From contig NW_014040831.1 of NCBI RefSeq assembly GCF_000143105.1, positions 2,958,974 to 3,022,973 on the forward strand: a stretch of 64,000 nt of DNA, in the 5' to 3' direction. Positions 23,001 to 31,520 of this stretch are shown here, piece after piece. This stretch comes from Grosmannia clavigera kw1407. Taxonomy: Eukaryota; Ascomycota; Sordariomycetes; Ophiostomatales; Ophiostomataceae. How positions within the stretch are numbered: the first letter of the stretch is position 1; each line of letters starts with the position of its first letter. A program made the translations under genes and the position numbers. The notes under the pieces were generated by a model. The model did no database searches and was not told the DNA's origin. It was given only the letters and a program-made list of their open reading frames with translations.

Positions 23001-26000
23001 GGAACACGTGCTGCGAATCGACCGGGTGTTCCGGCAGCCGCAGGGGCACCTGATCCTGATCGGGGTCAGCGGTAGCGGCAAGACAACGCTGTCGCGGTTT
23101 GTGGCGTGGATGAACGGCCTCAAGGTCTTCCAGATCAAGGTGCACGGCAAGTACTCGGCGGAGGACTTTGACGAAGACCTGCGCGAGGTGCTGCGACGCT
23201 GCGGGTGCAAGGGCGAGAAGATGTGTTTCATCATGGACGAGGCGAACGTGCTGGATGCGGGCTTCCTGGAGCGGATGAACACGCTGCTGGCCAACGCGGA
23301 GGTGCCGGGGCTGTTTGAGGGCGACGACCTGGCCGCGCTGATGACGGCGTGCAAGGAGGGGGCACAGCGCCAGGGTCTGCACCTGGACTCGCAGGAGGAG
23401 CTGTACAAGTGGTTCACCGGCCAGATCGTCAAGAACCTGCACGTGGTGTTCACGATGAACCCGCCAGCCGGCGCGGGCGGACTGTCGTCGCGAGCGGCCA
23501 CGAGCCCGGCACTGTTCAACCGCTGCGTGCTCAACTGGTTTGGCGACTGGTCGGACCAGGCGCTCTTCCAGGTGGCACACGAGCTGACGGGAGCGGTAGA
23601 CCTGGAGCGGGCGCAGTTTGTGGCGCCAGACACGATCCCGGTGGCATACGCGGGCCTGACGTTGCCGGCATCGCATCGGGGCGCGGTGGTGAACGCGATG
23701 GTGTACGTGCACCACTCGCTGCGACGAGTCAACGGGCGGCTGCAGCAGCAACAGGGCCGGACGACATTCCTGACGCCGCGACACTTTTTGGACTTTGTGG
23801 CGCAGTATGTGCGGCTGTACGGCGAGAAGCGCGAGGACCTGGAAGAGCAGCAGAGACACCTGAACGTGGGACTGGAGAAGCTGCGCGACACGGTGGACAA
23901 GGTGCGGGACCTGCGGGCGAGCCTGGCATCGAAGCAGGCACAGCTGGAACGCAAGGACGCCGAGGCGAACGAGAAGCTGCAGCGAATGGTGGCAGACCAG
24001 CGAGAGGCAGAGCAGCGGAAGAGCACGTCGCTAGAGATCCAGGCAGCGCTAGAAGTGCAAGACGCCGAGGTGGCAACACGACGACAGGCCGTGCTGGAGG
24101 ACCTGGCACGTGCAGAGCCGGCAGTCGAGGCAGCCAAGGCGAGCGTCAGCAACATCAAGCGGCAGCAGCTGACAGAAGTGCGGGCGATGGCATCACCACC
24201 AGCAGGCGTCCGGCTGGCACTCGACTCGGTATGCACGCTGCTGGGACACCGAGCAGGCGACTGGAAGACGATCCAGTCGGTGATCCGACGCGACGACTTT
24301 ATCGCGAGCATCATCAACTTCAACAACGAGAAGATGATGACGAAGGCGCTACGCGTCAAGATGCGGAGCGAGTTTCTGTCGAACCCCGAGTTCACCTTTG
24401 ACCGGGTCAACCGGGCGAGCAAAGCATGCGGACCGCTGGTGCAATGGGTAGAGGCGCAAGTGAGCTACGGCGAGATCCTGGACCGCGTGGGACCGCTGCG
24501 CGAAGAGGTGGCCGCGCTGGCCGAGCAGGCACTGCAGACACGAGCACAGGCGCGCGCGGTCGAGCAGACGATCGACGGGCTCGAAGCCAGCATCGCGACC
24601 TACAAGACGGAATACGCAGCACTGATCAGCGAGACGCAGGCGATCAAGGCAGAGATGGCGCGCGTGCAGCACAAGGTGGACCGCAGCGTGCGGCTGCTGG
24701 ACAGCCTGTCGTCGGAGCGGGTGCGATGGGAAGAGGGCAGCCGGTCGTTTGAGACGCAGATCGGAACGCTGGTGGGCGACGTGCTGGTAGCAGCAGCCTT
24801 TCTGGCCTACGGCGGGCTGTACGACCAGACATTCCGCCGCGCGATGGTGGACGACTGGCTGCAGCACCTGCGGCTGTCGGGCATCGCGACGAAGCCACAC
24901 AACCCGGTGACCGAGTACCTCTCGACAGCAGACGAGCGGTTGGGCTGGCAGGCGAATGCGCTGCCGGCCGACGATCTGTGCACGGAGAACGCGATCATTC
25001 TGCGGCGGTTCAACCGGTATCCGCTCATCATCGATCCGTCCGGACGGGCGACGGAGTTTCTGCAGCGCGAGTGTCGCGGGCGACGGCTGACGGTGACGAG
25101 CTTCCTGGACGACGCGTTTGCCAAGCAGCTCGAGAGTGCGTTGCGGTTCGGCAACCCGATCCTGATCCAGGACGCGGAACATTTGGATCCCGTGCTTAAT
25201 CACGTGCTCAACAAAGAATACCAGAAGACGGGCGGACGTGTGCTCATCCAGCTAGGCCGGCAGCAGATTGACTTTTCCCCGGCTTTCCGGCTGTATCTGG
25301 CGACACGTGACCCTTCGGCAACGTTTGCGCCCGACATCTGCAGCCGGACGACACTGGTCAACTTCACGGTGACGCAGAGCAGCCTGCGGACACAGGCGCT
25401 CAACGAGGTGCTGCGGGCCGAGCGGCCGGACGTGGACGAGCGACGGTCAAACCTGACCCGGCTGCAGGGCGAGTTCAAGGTACACCTGCGACAGCTGGAG
25501 AAGCGGCTGCTACAGGCGCTCAACGAATCGCGCGGCAATATCCTGGACGACGATCACGTGATCGAGACGCTGGAGACGCTCAAGACCGAAGCCGCCGACA
25601 TTAGCGACAAGATGCGCGGCACCGAGGGCGTCATGGCCGATGTCGACGCCGTCACCCGCCAGTATGCCGTCGTGGCACGTTCCTGCAGCGCCGTCTTTGC
25701 CGTGCTGGAGCAGCTGCACTATCTGCACCACTTTTACCAGTTCTCGCTAGACTATTTCCTGGACATTTTCCACGCGGTGTTGCAGCGGGCCAGTGCAGCC
25801 GGCACGGTCGTGGCCACCGGTGCGTCCGACGACACGTACAACATCCGACGCGACGCCATCGTGCGCGACCTCTTCGTCACGACCTTCCAGCGGACCGCGC
25901 TCGGGCTGTTGCAGAAAGACCGCATCACGCTGGCGATGCTGCTGGTGCAGGCGTCGCCATACGCCATGGACAAGAGCCTGATCGACGTGCTGCTGGACGA

Positions 26001-27375
26001 CGACGGCGTGCCGGGTCGCGACGTGTCGGGCATGGACGGTCGTGACGAAGCCATCGCCTTGGCTCGCCGGCTGCCAGCGCTGCAGCAACAGGTCGACGGG
26101 ATCAGCGAGGCCGAGTGGGCACGATTCCTGGGCGAGGAGCTGGCCGAGAACTTTGTGCCGCCAATGGGAGGAGGGGAGTCGAACGAGGAGAGGCCGAACG
26201 ACGAGAGGGCGAGCGACAGCGAGGAAACCAAGAAAAACGACGAAGCCCTTCGGTCTCTGCTCATGGTCAAGCTCTTCCGACTCGACCGGTTTGTGCCGGC
26301 AGCCGAGCGGTTTGCGGCGCTTATCTTCGGCACAGACGACTTGTTTGACATTGTCGAGGATCTCGGCGGCACGGTGGCCCAGGTGCCGGCAACACGACCG
26401 GTGGCGCTGGTATCGAGCCCAGGCTTCGACGCATCCTACAAGGTAGACGGGCTGGCAGCCCGGACGGGAGCGCGCTGCAGCCACATCGCGATGGGGTCGG
26501 CCGAGGGACTCGCGAGCGCAGACAAGGCAGTCAGCAGCGCAGCCCAGACAGGAGCTTGGGTGCTGGTCAAGAACGTCCACCTGGCGCCGACCTGGCTGCA
26601 GTCGCTGGAGAAGCGGATGGAGACGCTGCACCCACACGGCGACTTCCGGCTATTCCTGTCGATGGAGTCGAGTCCGCGCATCCCGGTGAATCTGTTGCGC
26701 GCATCGCGTGTCCTATTGTACGAGCAGCCAGCAGGCGTGCGGGCCAACATGAAGGACTCGCTGGCGTCGCTGGCGCCACGTTGTGTGCGCCCGCCGGCCG
26801 AGCGGACGCGGCTGTACCTGCTGCTGTCGTTCTTGCACGCCGTCGTCCAAGAGCGCCTGCGCTATGCCCCGACGCTGGGCTGGAAGGGCTTCTGGGAGTT
26901 CAACGACAGCGACTACGAGTGCTCGGCCTTTGTGGTCGACACCTGGCTAGCCGCAGCTGCTGGTCAGCGGTCCAACATTGCGCCGCAGAACATTCCCTGG
27001 GCCATGATCCGTCAGCTCGTCACCGAGACGTACGGCGGCAAGATCGACAACGAGGACGACTTTGCACTGCTCCGCCAGCTGGTCGACCGTGTTCTCAGCC
27101 CGGCCGCCTACGATATCGGGCATCGCCTGCTGCTCGGCGACCTGACCGCCGACGCTGCCGACACGGACGCGCTCGTCGTGCCGTCCGGCACCGCGCTCGC
27201 CGACTGCATGGCCTGGATCCAACGCCTGCCCGAACGCGAGCCGCCCACGTACCTGGGGCTGCCGGCCAATGCGGAAAAGGTGCTGCTGGTAGGCCTGGGA
27301 CGCAGCCTGGTACAGGACCTGCGCAAGGTGACGAACCTGCTGGACGAGGGGGAGCAGCTGATAGAGGAGGAGTAG
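14041..27375 (+). CDS. Cytoplasmic dynein heavy chain
   Basis: One uninterrupted frame of 4444 residues codes for the motor subunit of cytoplasmic dynein (orthologue of Aspergillus nudA and Neurospora ro-1). It drives minus-end-directed transport, nuclear migration and spindle positioning. The N-terminal tail occupies about the first 1,350 residues, followed by the linker. Four P-loops mark AAA1-AAA4: GPAGTGKT at 2001-2008, GSAGSGKS at 2301-2308, GPPGSGKT at 2666-2673 and GVSGSGKT at 3008-3015. AAA1 also carries the WGCFDEFNRLEERILS signature near 2050. The coiled-coil stalk with the microtubule-binding tip spans about 3260-3560, and AAA5, AAA6 and the C-terminal domain follow. In AAA1 the usual FNCDETFD reads FCCDDTFD. 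The first 30 residues are Gly/Ser-rich and poorly conserved. The middle of the gene prefers G-ending codons far more than the ends do. No intron is needed. Confidence 0.97.
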   Translation: MEIIAPSSVAGSSSLGGIGSSGGGVSPSATAGTATAPSYVDPTRVIEHLTAVLEAALGATRDELEAPGSLLSKSRYADTVQRCSRFAHEPQVVSLYIQKDVLPARIDEDKGTPSPPQHLFTLAPDLSAETTTVAFLVLLKRPQPLDPNVPITSQVQMLNLPGPAYLTATAGEQGLSTSPFEILQLYLHNGLAPYFDASTKPAAGAAANGTSRGRADLEAKTGVPVTKKRWTELELSLAHLQQNVEIPEVVLPFPPIVQNALDDASGNSTRPSFDQLPPGVTQDTALLNSLQATVNTWIKSIQVVTKMTQDPTTGTANQEINYWLSMESALERIEAQLRGDGVSLTLDILKHAKRFQATVSFVADTGLKEAMERVQKYNQLMRDFPLDELLSATALAKVEDSIVQIFSHLNKKLRICPYPIRRALALVESISSDLDDTMHRLLSGTELVDLDYAEFNRVMSATNDIFRAWDDNVKEFTNVAREVTRRRNDKFIPIKINPRHAQLQARLKYIQTFRENHEQLQRTIVTVLGPTAANAAAGDGADGSAKAANGTNGPSGVNSGNGGAFDETGDMDAVEEVRQAWEALRNVDLLDVTPEGTAKWARAENAYNERTARVENSIIARLRDRLATAKNANEMFRVFSKFNALFVRPKIRGAIAEYQTQLIDNVKQAIAALHERFKQQYGHSEAHAMATLHDLPPVSGAIIWARQIERQLDNYMKKVEDVLGADWALHAEGQKLQNESVQFRNKLKTVPIFEAWARDTMRREVSIAGRLFSIKRVRAAGNKLELGVNFDPQVIALFKETRNLIWLNYSVPHAVTTVAKDAKRVYPYAVSLMESVRTFAQTLRAINEMPEVSMLLNGHRNDVYSLVAKGVPLRWESFVNSYEVHLRGLPHMPNGNAMDRLKGGESRHVLFVREIAAAVSLLQTKTATLATYHATIQKSLKELATCPYNANAFETRLRAIQEAVDQLNLQQYANLGFWVEGMNRQIKATLLTRLQRAILAWIEAFENDEAAEPNKTKFAFGMGFGGGSGGDEERRRPVTAAAAGTADATVNDVPTMKHLVHEVTMRNQLIYLDPPLEFARASWYLRLHEWLGVTCNLRKIKATSYEMRLGTTVVEDARFNDLPAECTTVLLRVQTSIETKLGAIGSYVDEWLRFQSLWDLQSEKVYDLLGDQLSRWLQLLQEIRKTRQTFDTTEVSRSFGHITIDYDQVQTKVNAKYDQWQHDILLKFAGRLGGRMREVYAEIEKARTDLETLSLEVNSTAHAVQFITIVQACKRHVKVWAPEIETFRQGESTLVRQRYQFPNDWLHAQQVDHEWNSLNELLSRKAKIVQDQTDALRAKIIAEDAIVADKIAEIAVQWNEEKPVSGTIAPEVATATLAAFEGRITTLQGEAAMVAKAKEALDLAAAAETSLNGILEEVQDFKSVWASLSLIWKNLSEQREMLWNSVQPRKVRASIDNLIKMTRDMPSRMRQYAAFEHIQERLRTYVRVNPLLGDLKSEAVRDRHWTKIYKQIRPGKRYSPVSMTLGDVWDLNLVATEAIIRDIVAQAQGEMALEEFLKQVRETWTSYSLELVNYQNKCRLIRGWDELFAKCSENLNSLQAMRHSPYYKEFEEEASGWEDKLNRVHILFDVWIDVQRQWVYLEGVFTGNADIKHLLPIESSRFQNINSEFSAVMKKMYKQPYVLDVLNIPNVQKSLERLAELLNKIQKALGEYLEKERVSFPRFYFVGDEDLLEMIGNSNDTVRVAKHFKKMFAGLSGLVMGEDEAEAVITAFSSKEGEVVRLKRSISLIKTPRINDWLALLEGGMKQTLAELLGEAIAAYGPVFAAETVDPTAMEAFLEGFPSQIVVLATQAVWTTAVDAALADEKQAGAALQRLFEREVQVLRLLAAMVLGDLDVLVRRKCEQLITECVHQRDIIEKLVAAGADSPTHHLWLLQMRYVYTSSSETEAQQRLSVRMANATLQYGFEYLGVPDRLVRTPLTDRCFLTLTQALCQQLGGSPYGPAGTGKTESVKALGVELGRFTLVFCCDDTFDFQAMGRIFLGICQVGAWGCFDEFNRLEERILSAVSQQIQNIQLGLRQGAEDDKAQIELVGRQLRVNGNTGIFITMNPGYAGRSNLPDNLKKLFRSVAMSKPDKELIAEVMLYSQGFGQAKALSKQTVPFFDQCAAELSRQAHYDFGLRALKSVLVSSGGLKRARLTDGRATTEAASLGEVEAVEPEIIVQSIRETIAPKLIKADVAIMGGIEARCFPGVRYVPANLEALETAVRRLAGERQLVVNETWLTKVLQLYQIQRMHHGVMMVGSAGSGKSTAWRLLLEALQQVEKVEGVCHVIDSKVMSKEALYGNLDATTREWTDGLFTSILRKIVDNLRGEDGKRHWIVFDGDVDPEWVENLNSVLDDNKLLTLPNGERLNLPANVRIMFEVADLRYATLATVSRCGMVWFSEDTVTPAMVVDNYLGRLAAVAFEDLDEDAVATGQSAARALAVQTQAAELLRSHLTTDDFVLEALNRATTYRHIMDFTAARALNTLFSLVNKAVRNVIEYNAQHADFALEPEQVEAYLSKKLLLAMVWALTGDCPLEDRQAFGDVLVGLAGFGVAPPAAGGSVIDFDVSLPRAEWTSWQAQVPSVEVNTHSVTQTDVVIPTLDTVRHEDVLYSWLAEHKPLLLCGPPGSGKTMTLFSALRKLPNMEVVGLNFSSATTPDLLIKSFEQYCEYKKTLSGVLLSPTQIGRWLVVFCDEINLPAPDRYGTQRAIAFLRQLVEHNGFWRASDKAWVTLDRIQFVGACNPPTDAGRTPLGARFLRHAPLMMVDYPGEQSLQQIYGTFNAAVLKIIPTLRGYAEALTQAMVRLYTESQQRFTAAQQAHYVYSPRELTRWVRGVYEAIRPLEALSVEGLVRIWAHEALRLFQDRLVEASEREWTEAAVRRIALELFPNVDEAQALGGPILFSNWLSKHYVPVDREQLRDFVKARLRTFCEEEVDVPLILFNDVLEHVLRIDRVFRQPQGHLILIGVSGSGKTTLSRFVAWMNGLKVFQIKVHGKYSAEDFDEDLREVLRRCGCKGEKMCFIMDEANVLDAGFLERMNTLLANAEVPGLFEGDDLAALMTACKEGAQRQGLHLDSQEELYKWFTGQIVKNLHVVFTMNPPAGAGGLSSRAATSPALFNRCVLNWFGDWSDQALFQVAHELTGAVDLERAQFVAPDTIPVAYAGLTLPASHRGAVVNAMVYVHHSLRRVNGRLQQQQGRTTFLTPRHFLDFVAQYVRLYGEKREDLEEQQRHLNVGLEKLRDTVDKVRDLRASLASKQAQLERKDAEANEKLQRMVADQREAEQRKSTSLEIQAALEVQDAEVATRRQAVLEDLARAEPAVEAAKASVSNIKRQQLTEVRAMASPPAGVRLALDSVCTLLGHRAGDWKTIQSVIRRDDFIASIINFNNEKMMTKALRVKMRSEFLSNPEFTFDRVNRASKACGPLVQWVEAQVSYGEILDRVGPLREEVAALAEQALQTRAQARAVEQTIDGLEASIATYKTEYAALISETQAIKAEMARVQHKVDRSVRLLDSLSSERVRWEEGSRSFETQIGTLVGDVLVAAAFLAYGGLYDQTFRRAMVDDWLQHLRLSGIATKPHNPVTEYLSTADERLGWQANALPADDLCTENAIILRRFNRYPLIIDPSGRATEFLQRECRGRRLTVTSFLDDAFAKQLESALRFGNPILIQDAEHLDPVLNHVLNKEYQKTGGRVLIQLGRQQIDFSPAFRLYLATRDPSATFAPDICSRTTLVNFTVTQSSLRTQALNEVLRAERPDVDERRSNLTRLQGEFKVHLRQLEKRLLQALNESRGNILDDDHVIETLETLKTEAADISDKMRGTEGVMADVDAVTRQYAVVARSCSAVFAVLEQLHYLHHFYQFSLDYFLDIFHAVLQRASAAGTVVATGASDDTYNIRRDAIVRDLFVTTFQRTALGLLQKDRITLAMLLVQASPYAMDKSLIDVLLDDDGVPGRDVSGMDGRDEAIALARRLPALQQQVDGISEAEWARFLGEELAENFVPPMGGGESNEERPNDERASDSEETKKNDEALRSLLMVKLFRLDRFVPAAERFAALIFGTDDLFDIVEDLGGTVAQVPATRPVALVSSPGFDASYKVDGLAARTGARCSHIAMGSAEGLASADKAVSSAAQTGAWVLVKNVHLAPTWLQSLEKRMETLHPHGDFRLFLSMESSPRIPVNLLRASRVLLYEQPAGVRANMKDSLASLAPRCVRPPAERTRLYLLLSFLHAVVQERLRYAPTLGWKGFWEFNDSDYECSAFVVDTWLAAAAGQRSNIAPQNIPWAMIRQLVTETYGGKIDNEDDFALLRQLVDRVLSPAAYDIGHRLLLGDLTADAADTDALVVPSGTALADCMAWIQRLPEREPPTYLGLPANAEKVLLVGLGRSLVQDLRKVTNLLDEGEQLIEEE

Positions 27376-27608
27376 GGTGAAAGAGGGAGGGATTAGTAAG
27401 ATCGTTCTAAGAGAGAGATGGATAAGAATCGTTATAAGAATATACTCCACGTAACGCCACACGTCACGCGCCACACTGCCACAAGCTTCAATGTCCTTCA
27501 CCTCTCGCTCTCGGCCGCAGAGAGAGACTGCTTCTTGGTCCCAAAACAACATCACCAGACGAGCAGACGACAGCCACGATTCTCTGACAGCTGAGCGCAT
27601 CGTCTTCC

Positions 27609-28513
27609 ATGGCCAGCCCGGCCACGCTGGCGTCGCTGTCCATCAGCCACGTCTACTATGTGCGTCTTTGTTCTTTCTTTTCACTCTCCTCTCTTTTTCT
27701 GTCCTCTCGGTTCCTCTCCCCTCTTTTCCTCTCCTCTGACCAGTCCAGAACCCAGATGACCCGGTCTCGTACGTCTGCGCCTGGCTCGCCCTCGTGCCCC
27801 AAGGCCTCTGCGTCGTCTACGCCACTCTGCTCTGGAGCACGCGCGAGGCCGAGGTGGCCCTGGCCTTTGCCGGCCAGCTCGGCTGCGAGGCCGTCAATCT
27901 CGTGCTCAAGCGCCTGATCAAGGAAGAACGTCCGCGCCACCACCACACAGCCCTGGGCCTGGGCATGGCCCTGCCCGATCCCGGTCTCGGCAACGGACCC
28001 GACGCCGACCAGCTGCACCATCTGCCCTTCCGCCGCGGCTACGGCATGCCGAGCTCCCACGCTCAGTTCGCCGGCTACTGGGCCGTCACCATCGCCCTCT
28101 TCCTGCTGGTGCGATACCGCGGACAGAATCGGATTCCACAGAACAGACAGAGACAGGAATCACCCCAAAACTCCTGGTCCCTAGCCGAACGCGTCGCCAC
28201 CAGCACCGCCGCTTTTGTCGTCGCCGTGCTCGTCGCCTGGAGCCGCGTCTACCTTCACTACCACACCCCCAGACAAGTCCTCGTCGGTTTCGCTGCTGGT
28301 CTCCTCGTCGGCTTCGCCTGGTTCGCTGCCACCACTTTCGTCCGTCGCTGCGGCCTCCTCCGATGGGTTCTCGCCCTACCGCCCGCTCGCTGGCTCCGCA
28401 TCCGAGACCTCGCCGCCGAAGAAGACGCCCCCCAGGCTGGCTGGGAAAAATGGTTGCTCCTTCAAGCCGCCCGCGAAACACAGCTAGCTCAGGCTGCCGC
28501 CAAAAAGACCTGA
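27609..28513 (+). CDS. Dolichyl pyrophosphate phosphatase (PAP2 family, Cwh8/Cax4 type)
   Basis: Two exons, 27609-27659 and 27749-28513, give 271 residues. The 89-nt intron begins GTGCGT, is very C/T-rich and ends CCAG; joining gives SHVYY followed by NPDDPVSYVCAWLALVPQG, as in fungal Cwh8. The enzyme dephosphorylates dolichyl pyrophosphate on the luminal face of the ER, recycling the lipid carrier for N-glycosylation. PAP2 motifs are visible: KRLIKEERPR, GMPSSHAQF, and SRVYLHYHTPRQVLVG, where the histidine of the third motif is kept. Several hydrophobic segments fit a multi-pass membrane protein. It lies only 233 bases downstream of the dynein stop on the same strand. Confidence 0.88.
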
Positions 28514-29149
28514 TCGTCGCGGCCATGACATTTGGCAATTATACTACATATCCCTATTATATACCGAGTCCTTTCTAGGAGGGACATCTGTTGGCAGCAA
28601 TGTCACGTGCAGAGGCGACATAAAGGTGAACAAGTATCCAATGTCGGGTATATTTCCCTTAAAGACACTCCACAGCATGTCATACAACGCGGTCTATTGT
28701 TATCTCCCGCTGAGGGTGCAAGTGTAGTGATATATAAGTCTTGGTCACAAGACAGCATCTTCCCCTCTTCTCTATCAACGCCTTCCATGCTGAGAATACA
28801 AGCTCCTTGAGGCAGAGGAGTCCAAATATACATAAGAAAAGACAGGGGAATCAGCCAGGCTGACCAGAGGGAACGTGGGTAACCAAAAAGGAAAGGGACC
28901 GTTGTAAAGTAAGCGTCGAGTGTCCAGTTTATTCAGCTTCGCTTCCCCCTGCAACAGCCCACGACTGTACCGTCGTCAGATCGCACCCCCTTCGCTTCTC
29001 AACAAATACAGTAAAGTCATGGGGAAAAGATGCTATACACAGAAAATACAAAATAAAAGTCGTTTTCTCGTAAGAAGCGCGACCAGCTGAAAGAAAACGC
29101 GGTTGGCGAGAGCATTCTGGCAAAGAACAAGTCGCGCACTAGGATCAGA
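28514..29149. other. Intergenic region between convergent genes
   Basis: This gap holds the 3' flanks of the Cwh8-type gene (+) and of the seven-helix receptor-like gene (-). It is relatively AT-rich and has no supportable coding frame. Confidence 0.6.
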
Positions 29150-31520
29150 TCAGATCCAGTCGCCAGCAGTCTTGTCTTTCGAAGACTGGCCCGTCAAGCT
29201 CATCATGGCTTCTGTTCGTGCTTTGGTGCTGTTGTTCCGCGACGGCAGCGCAGTCATGCCAACCCCTCGAGGACTGGCCAGCTTCGCCTTGGTCGGGCTC
29301 TCAGGCCTATACGTTGCCGCGCTGAGAACCACTTCACTGGCATCCGCTTCGTCCTCGCTGCACTCGTCCATGCACAGCTCTTGCTGCCCTCCTGTCAGAA
29401 CGAGCAGCGGCACCGGTGGCAGTGCCTTTATCTGCGCATCCTTGACAGGCTCCGTTCTTGCCAGAGGACTCCGCTGCCGAACGGGCAGGGTTCGCTGCGT
29501 CGGCAGATCCGTCGCAATCGGTATCATCCCCGACTGCTTCTCGTCTGCCCCAGTTGGCCTTGCCGGGGGCTGGCAGTCAATGCTGGCATCGTCGAGCGTG
29601 TACACCTTCTTGTCGAGTATCTGCGAGTCCGTCGGCGCCAGACAAACATCTGCCATGTTGGACAGCCGCAGGCCGATCTGCACTGTCGTCATCGATACCA
29701 TGGATGAATCACGGCGGTGCCGCCCGGAAAGGAGGCTGTTCATCGAAGGCGGCGGCTTCAATGCGCTCGATCCAGACCGGCTGTTGTTGTCGGCTTTCGT
29801 CGACTTGGCCACCCCTGGCGAGTACGTTGTCGCCGGCAGCAGCAAGAGCGATTTTGTGTCGGACACGACGGATGCTCTCATGTTCGACGCCGTCGGCAGT
29901 GCTGCCGTTAACCACAGCGTCAATGACGAGTGAGATGGGCGTGTCTCCGCCTCTGCAGCCGGCATCTTCGCCGGCTCTGGGACACGGACGGTCGCTCCCG
30001 CAGCCGCTGCTGCCACTGCTGCCAATGTTGCCGTTGCCGGAGTCGTCGTGAGACGCGACGGGATGAACGCGTTCGACCGCAGAGGATCCGGCCGTGAAGC
30101 TGAGTCGCTATATGCCAGCCATTTTCGGCTTGTTCGCATGCCGCGCTCTTCGTCGTTGTCGTCGCGGCTGCCGCCAATCGGACTGGCATCGTCCAGAATA
30201 TGGCGTAGATCAACAGCGCTGTTGACCGGCCCCATCATGTGGCCTGCAAAGTCGGGGTCGCTCGCATTGTATCGCCGGATCTGGTCTTTCATCCACTGCC
30301 GGTCGTACTCGCTGGCCTTGTCGCGAGGCCCGATGGTCGAGATGATGGCCGATCGCATGAACAGGTAAAGGCCACCAGTCGTCAAGCCGGACAGGTTGGC
30401 CACCACCGATGCAACCATGGACCAGTTTATCGCCTGGTTCCCTGATGTGCTGTGCTTGACAAAACCCAGCGAGAAGAAGAAGGGAAGGAGGAGAGTCTAC
30501 AAGGTCAGTTCCGTGGACATCAAAACAAGCAACCTAGGCCGTAGAGCCAAGCCTGCACTCACATTCGACAGAATGGCCAGCGCCAGGTAGTAGACCATAC
30601 GCGAGGCTGCAACCCGCTCCGAAGTCTCGATCTCGGCGCTTTGGGTGAGCCGCACAGAGAGAATGATCAAACAAATGACCAGAATGACGTCGATAGCCAG
30701 CAACGCCGCAAAGATTCCCTTCGAGTAGACGGCGATAAACCAGAAGAGAGAGGCAAAGCAGAAATCAGGCGCCCGGTCCAAGTCTGCAACAAGAAAGTTC
30801 ATGAGCACCAGCATGCACACGATGACGAGGCAGATGGTGACCGTGAATTTGCCTCGCGAAGGGAACGGCTTCTTTCGCAGTCCCCGAATCGAAATCTCGA
30901 GCGAAAACACAAGCTGTATATAAGGAACAAGAAATAACGCTAGATAGGTGTCTGTGTGAGAGCTGGTTCTAGCGAGACGACTTGGCTGATACGGACATAC
31001 CTGGAAACACAAATTGAGAAATGATAGCACAGCCCAGCTTTAGTATGCCCGTGAGGCCTTGCGCTTGGGCAACGGCAAAGGCAATCGCCTGGATTGTGAT
31101 GCCAAGAGACAAGATCAGCGGGTAGGTATCTGCAGCTTGTAGAAGACACGGACGAGTACTGCGCCTAGTATTAGCATTTCGGTCCTGTCGTCCTTCATCC
31201 TCTAGGACTTTGTCGTACCTCGTCCTGTAGTGCTGCCAGTTCCTCCTCCGTGTTGCGTATGCATCGTAGAGAATACCACAAGCCGTCGCAAACGCCGCGA
31301 TGGCGTTGAAGGTTGCCAAGATGATAGTAGATGTGCGGACAGACTTGGCAACAGCAAACTTGAGTTCGTTGATGAGCATCTGTGTCGACGTTGTATTTGA
31401 TGATGCCGCCTCATAAACCGAATAGTCAGGGATCGTTGACTCGTTAAAGATCGTCGATGAGGATTGAGCTGCCCGCGTCATTAGCCATGTGGCCGCGGCG
31501 CCTATCCCCTGGCCAGCCAT
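29150..31520 (-). CDS. Seven-transmembrane receptor-like protein
   Basis: Four exons on the minus strand are inferred: 31520-31219, 31164-31001, 30939-30563 and 30496-29150 (729 residues). Introns are 54, 61 and 66 nt. The second acceptor is uncertain: a CAG twelve bases earlier would add four residues. I start at the ATG at 31520 (MAGQGIGAAATW). The N terminus has two or three NxS/T glycosylation sites. Seven hydrophobic helices follow, for example one from TIILATFNAIAAFATACGIL, one at LFLVPYIQLVFSLEI and one at VANLSGLTTGGLYLFMRS. After them come about 380 residues of polar, Ser-rich cytoplasmic tail. The topology fits a fungal GPCR-like protein, but I cannot name the class or ligand. It lacks the CFEM domain of Pth11-type receptors. 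Confidence 0.7.

Noticed and set aside
21799..23859. 686-codon open frame on the minus strand
   Set aside because: It lies entirely antisense to the conserved AAA3-AAA4 and stalk-proximal region of dynein, and its product is an Arg/Gln/His-rich sequence without domains. It results from the G-ending codon bias of the sense gene.
22893..24422. 509-codon minus-strand frame, Ser/Arg-rich
   Set aside because: Also antisense to dynein (AAA4 and stalk). The composition is that of complementary GC-rich codons, with no recognisable motif.
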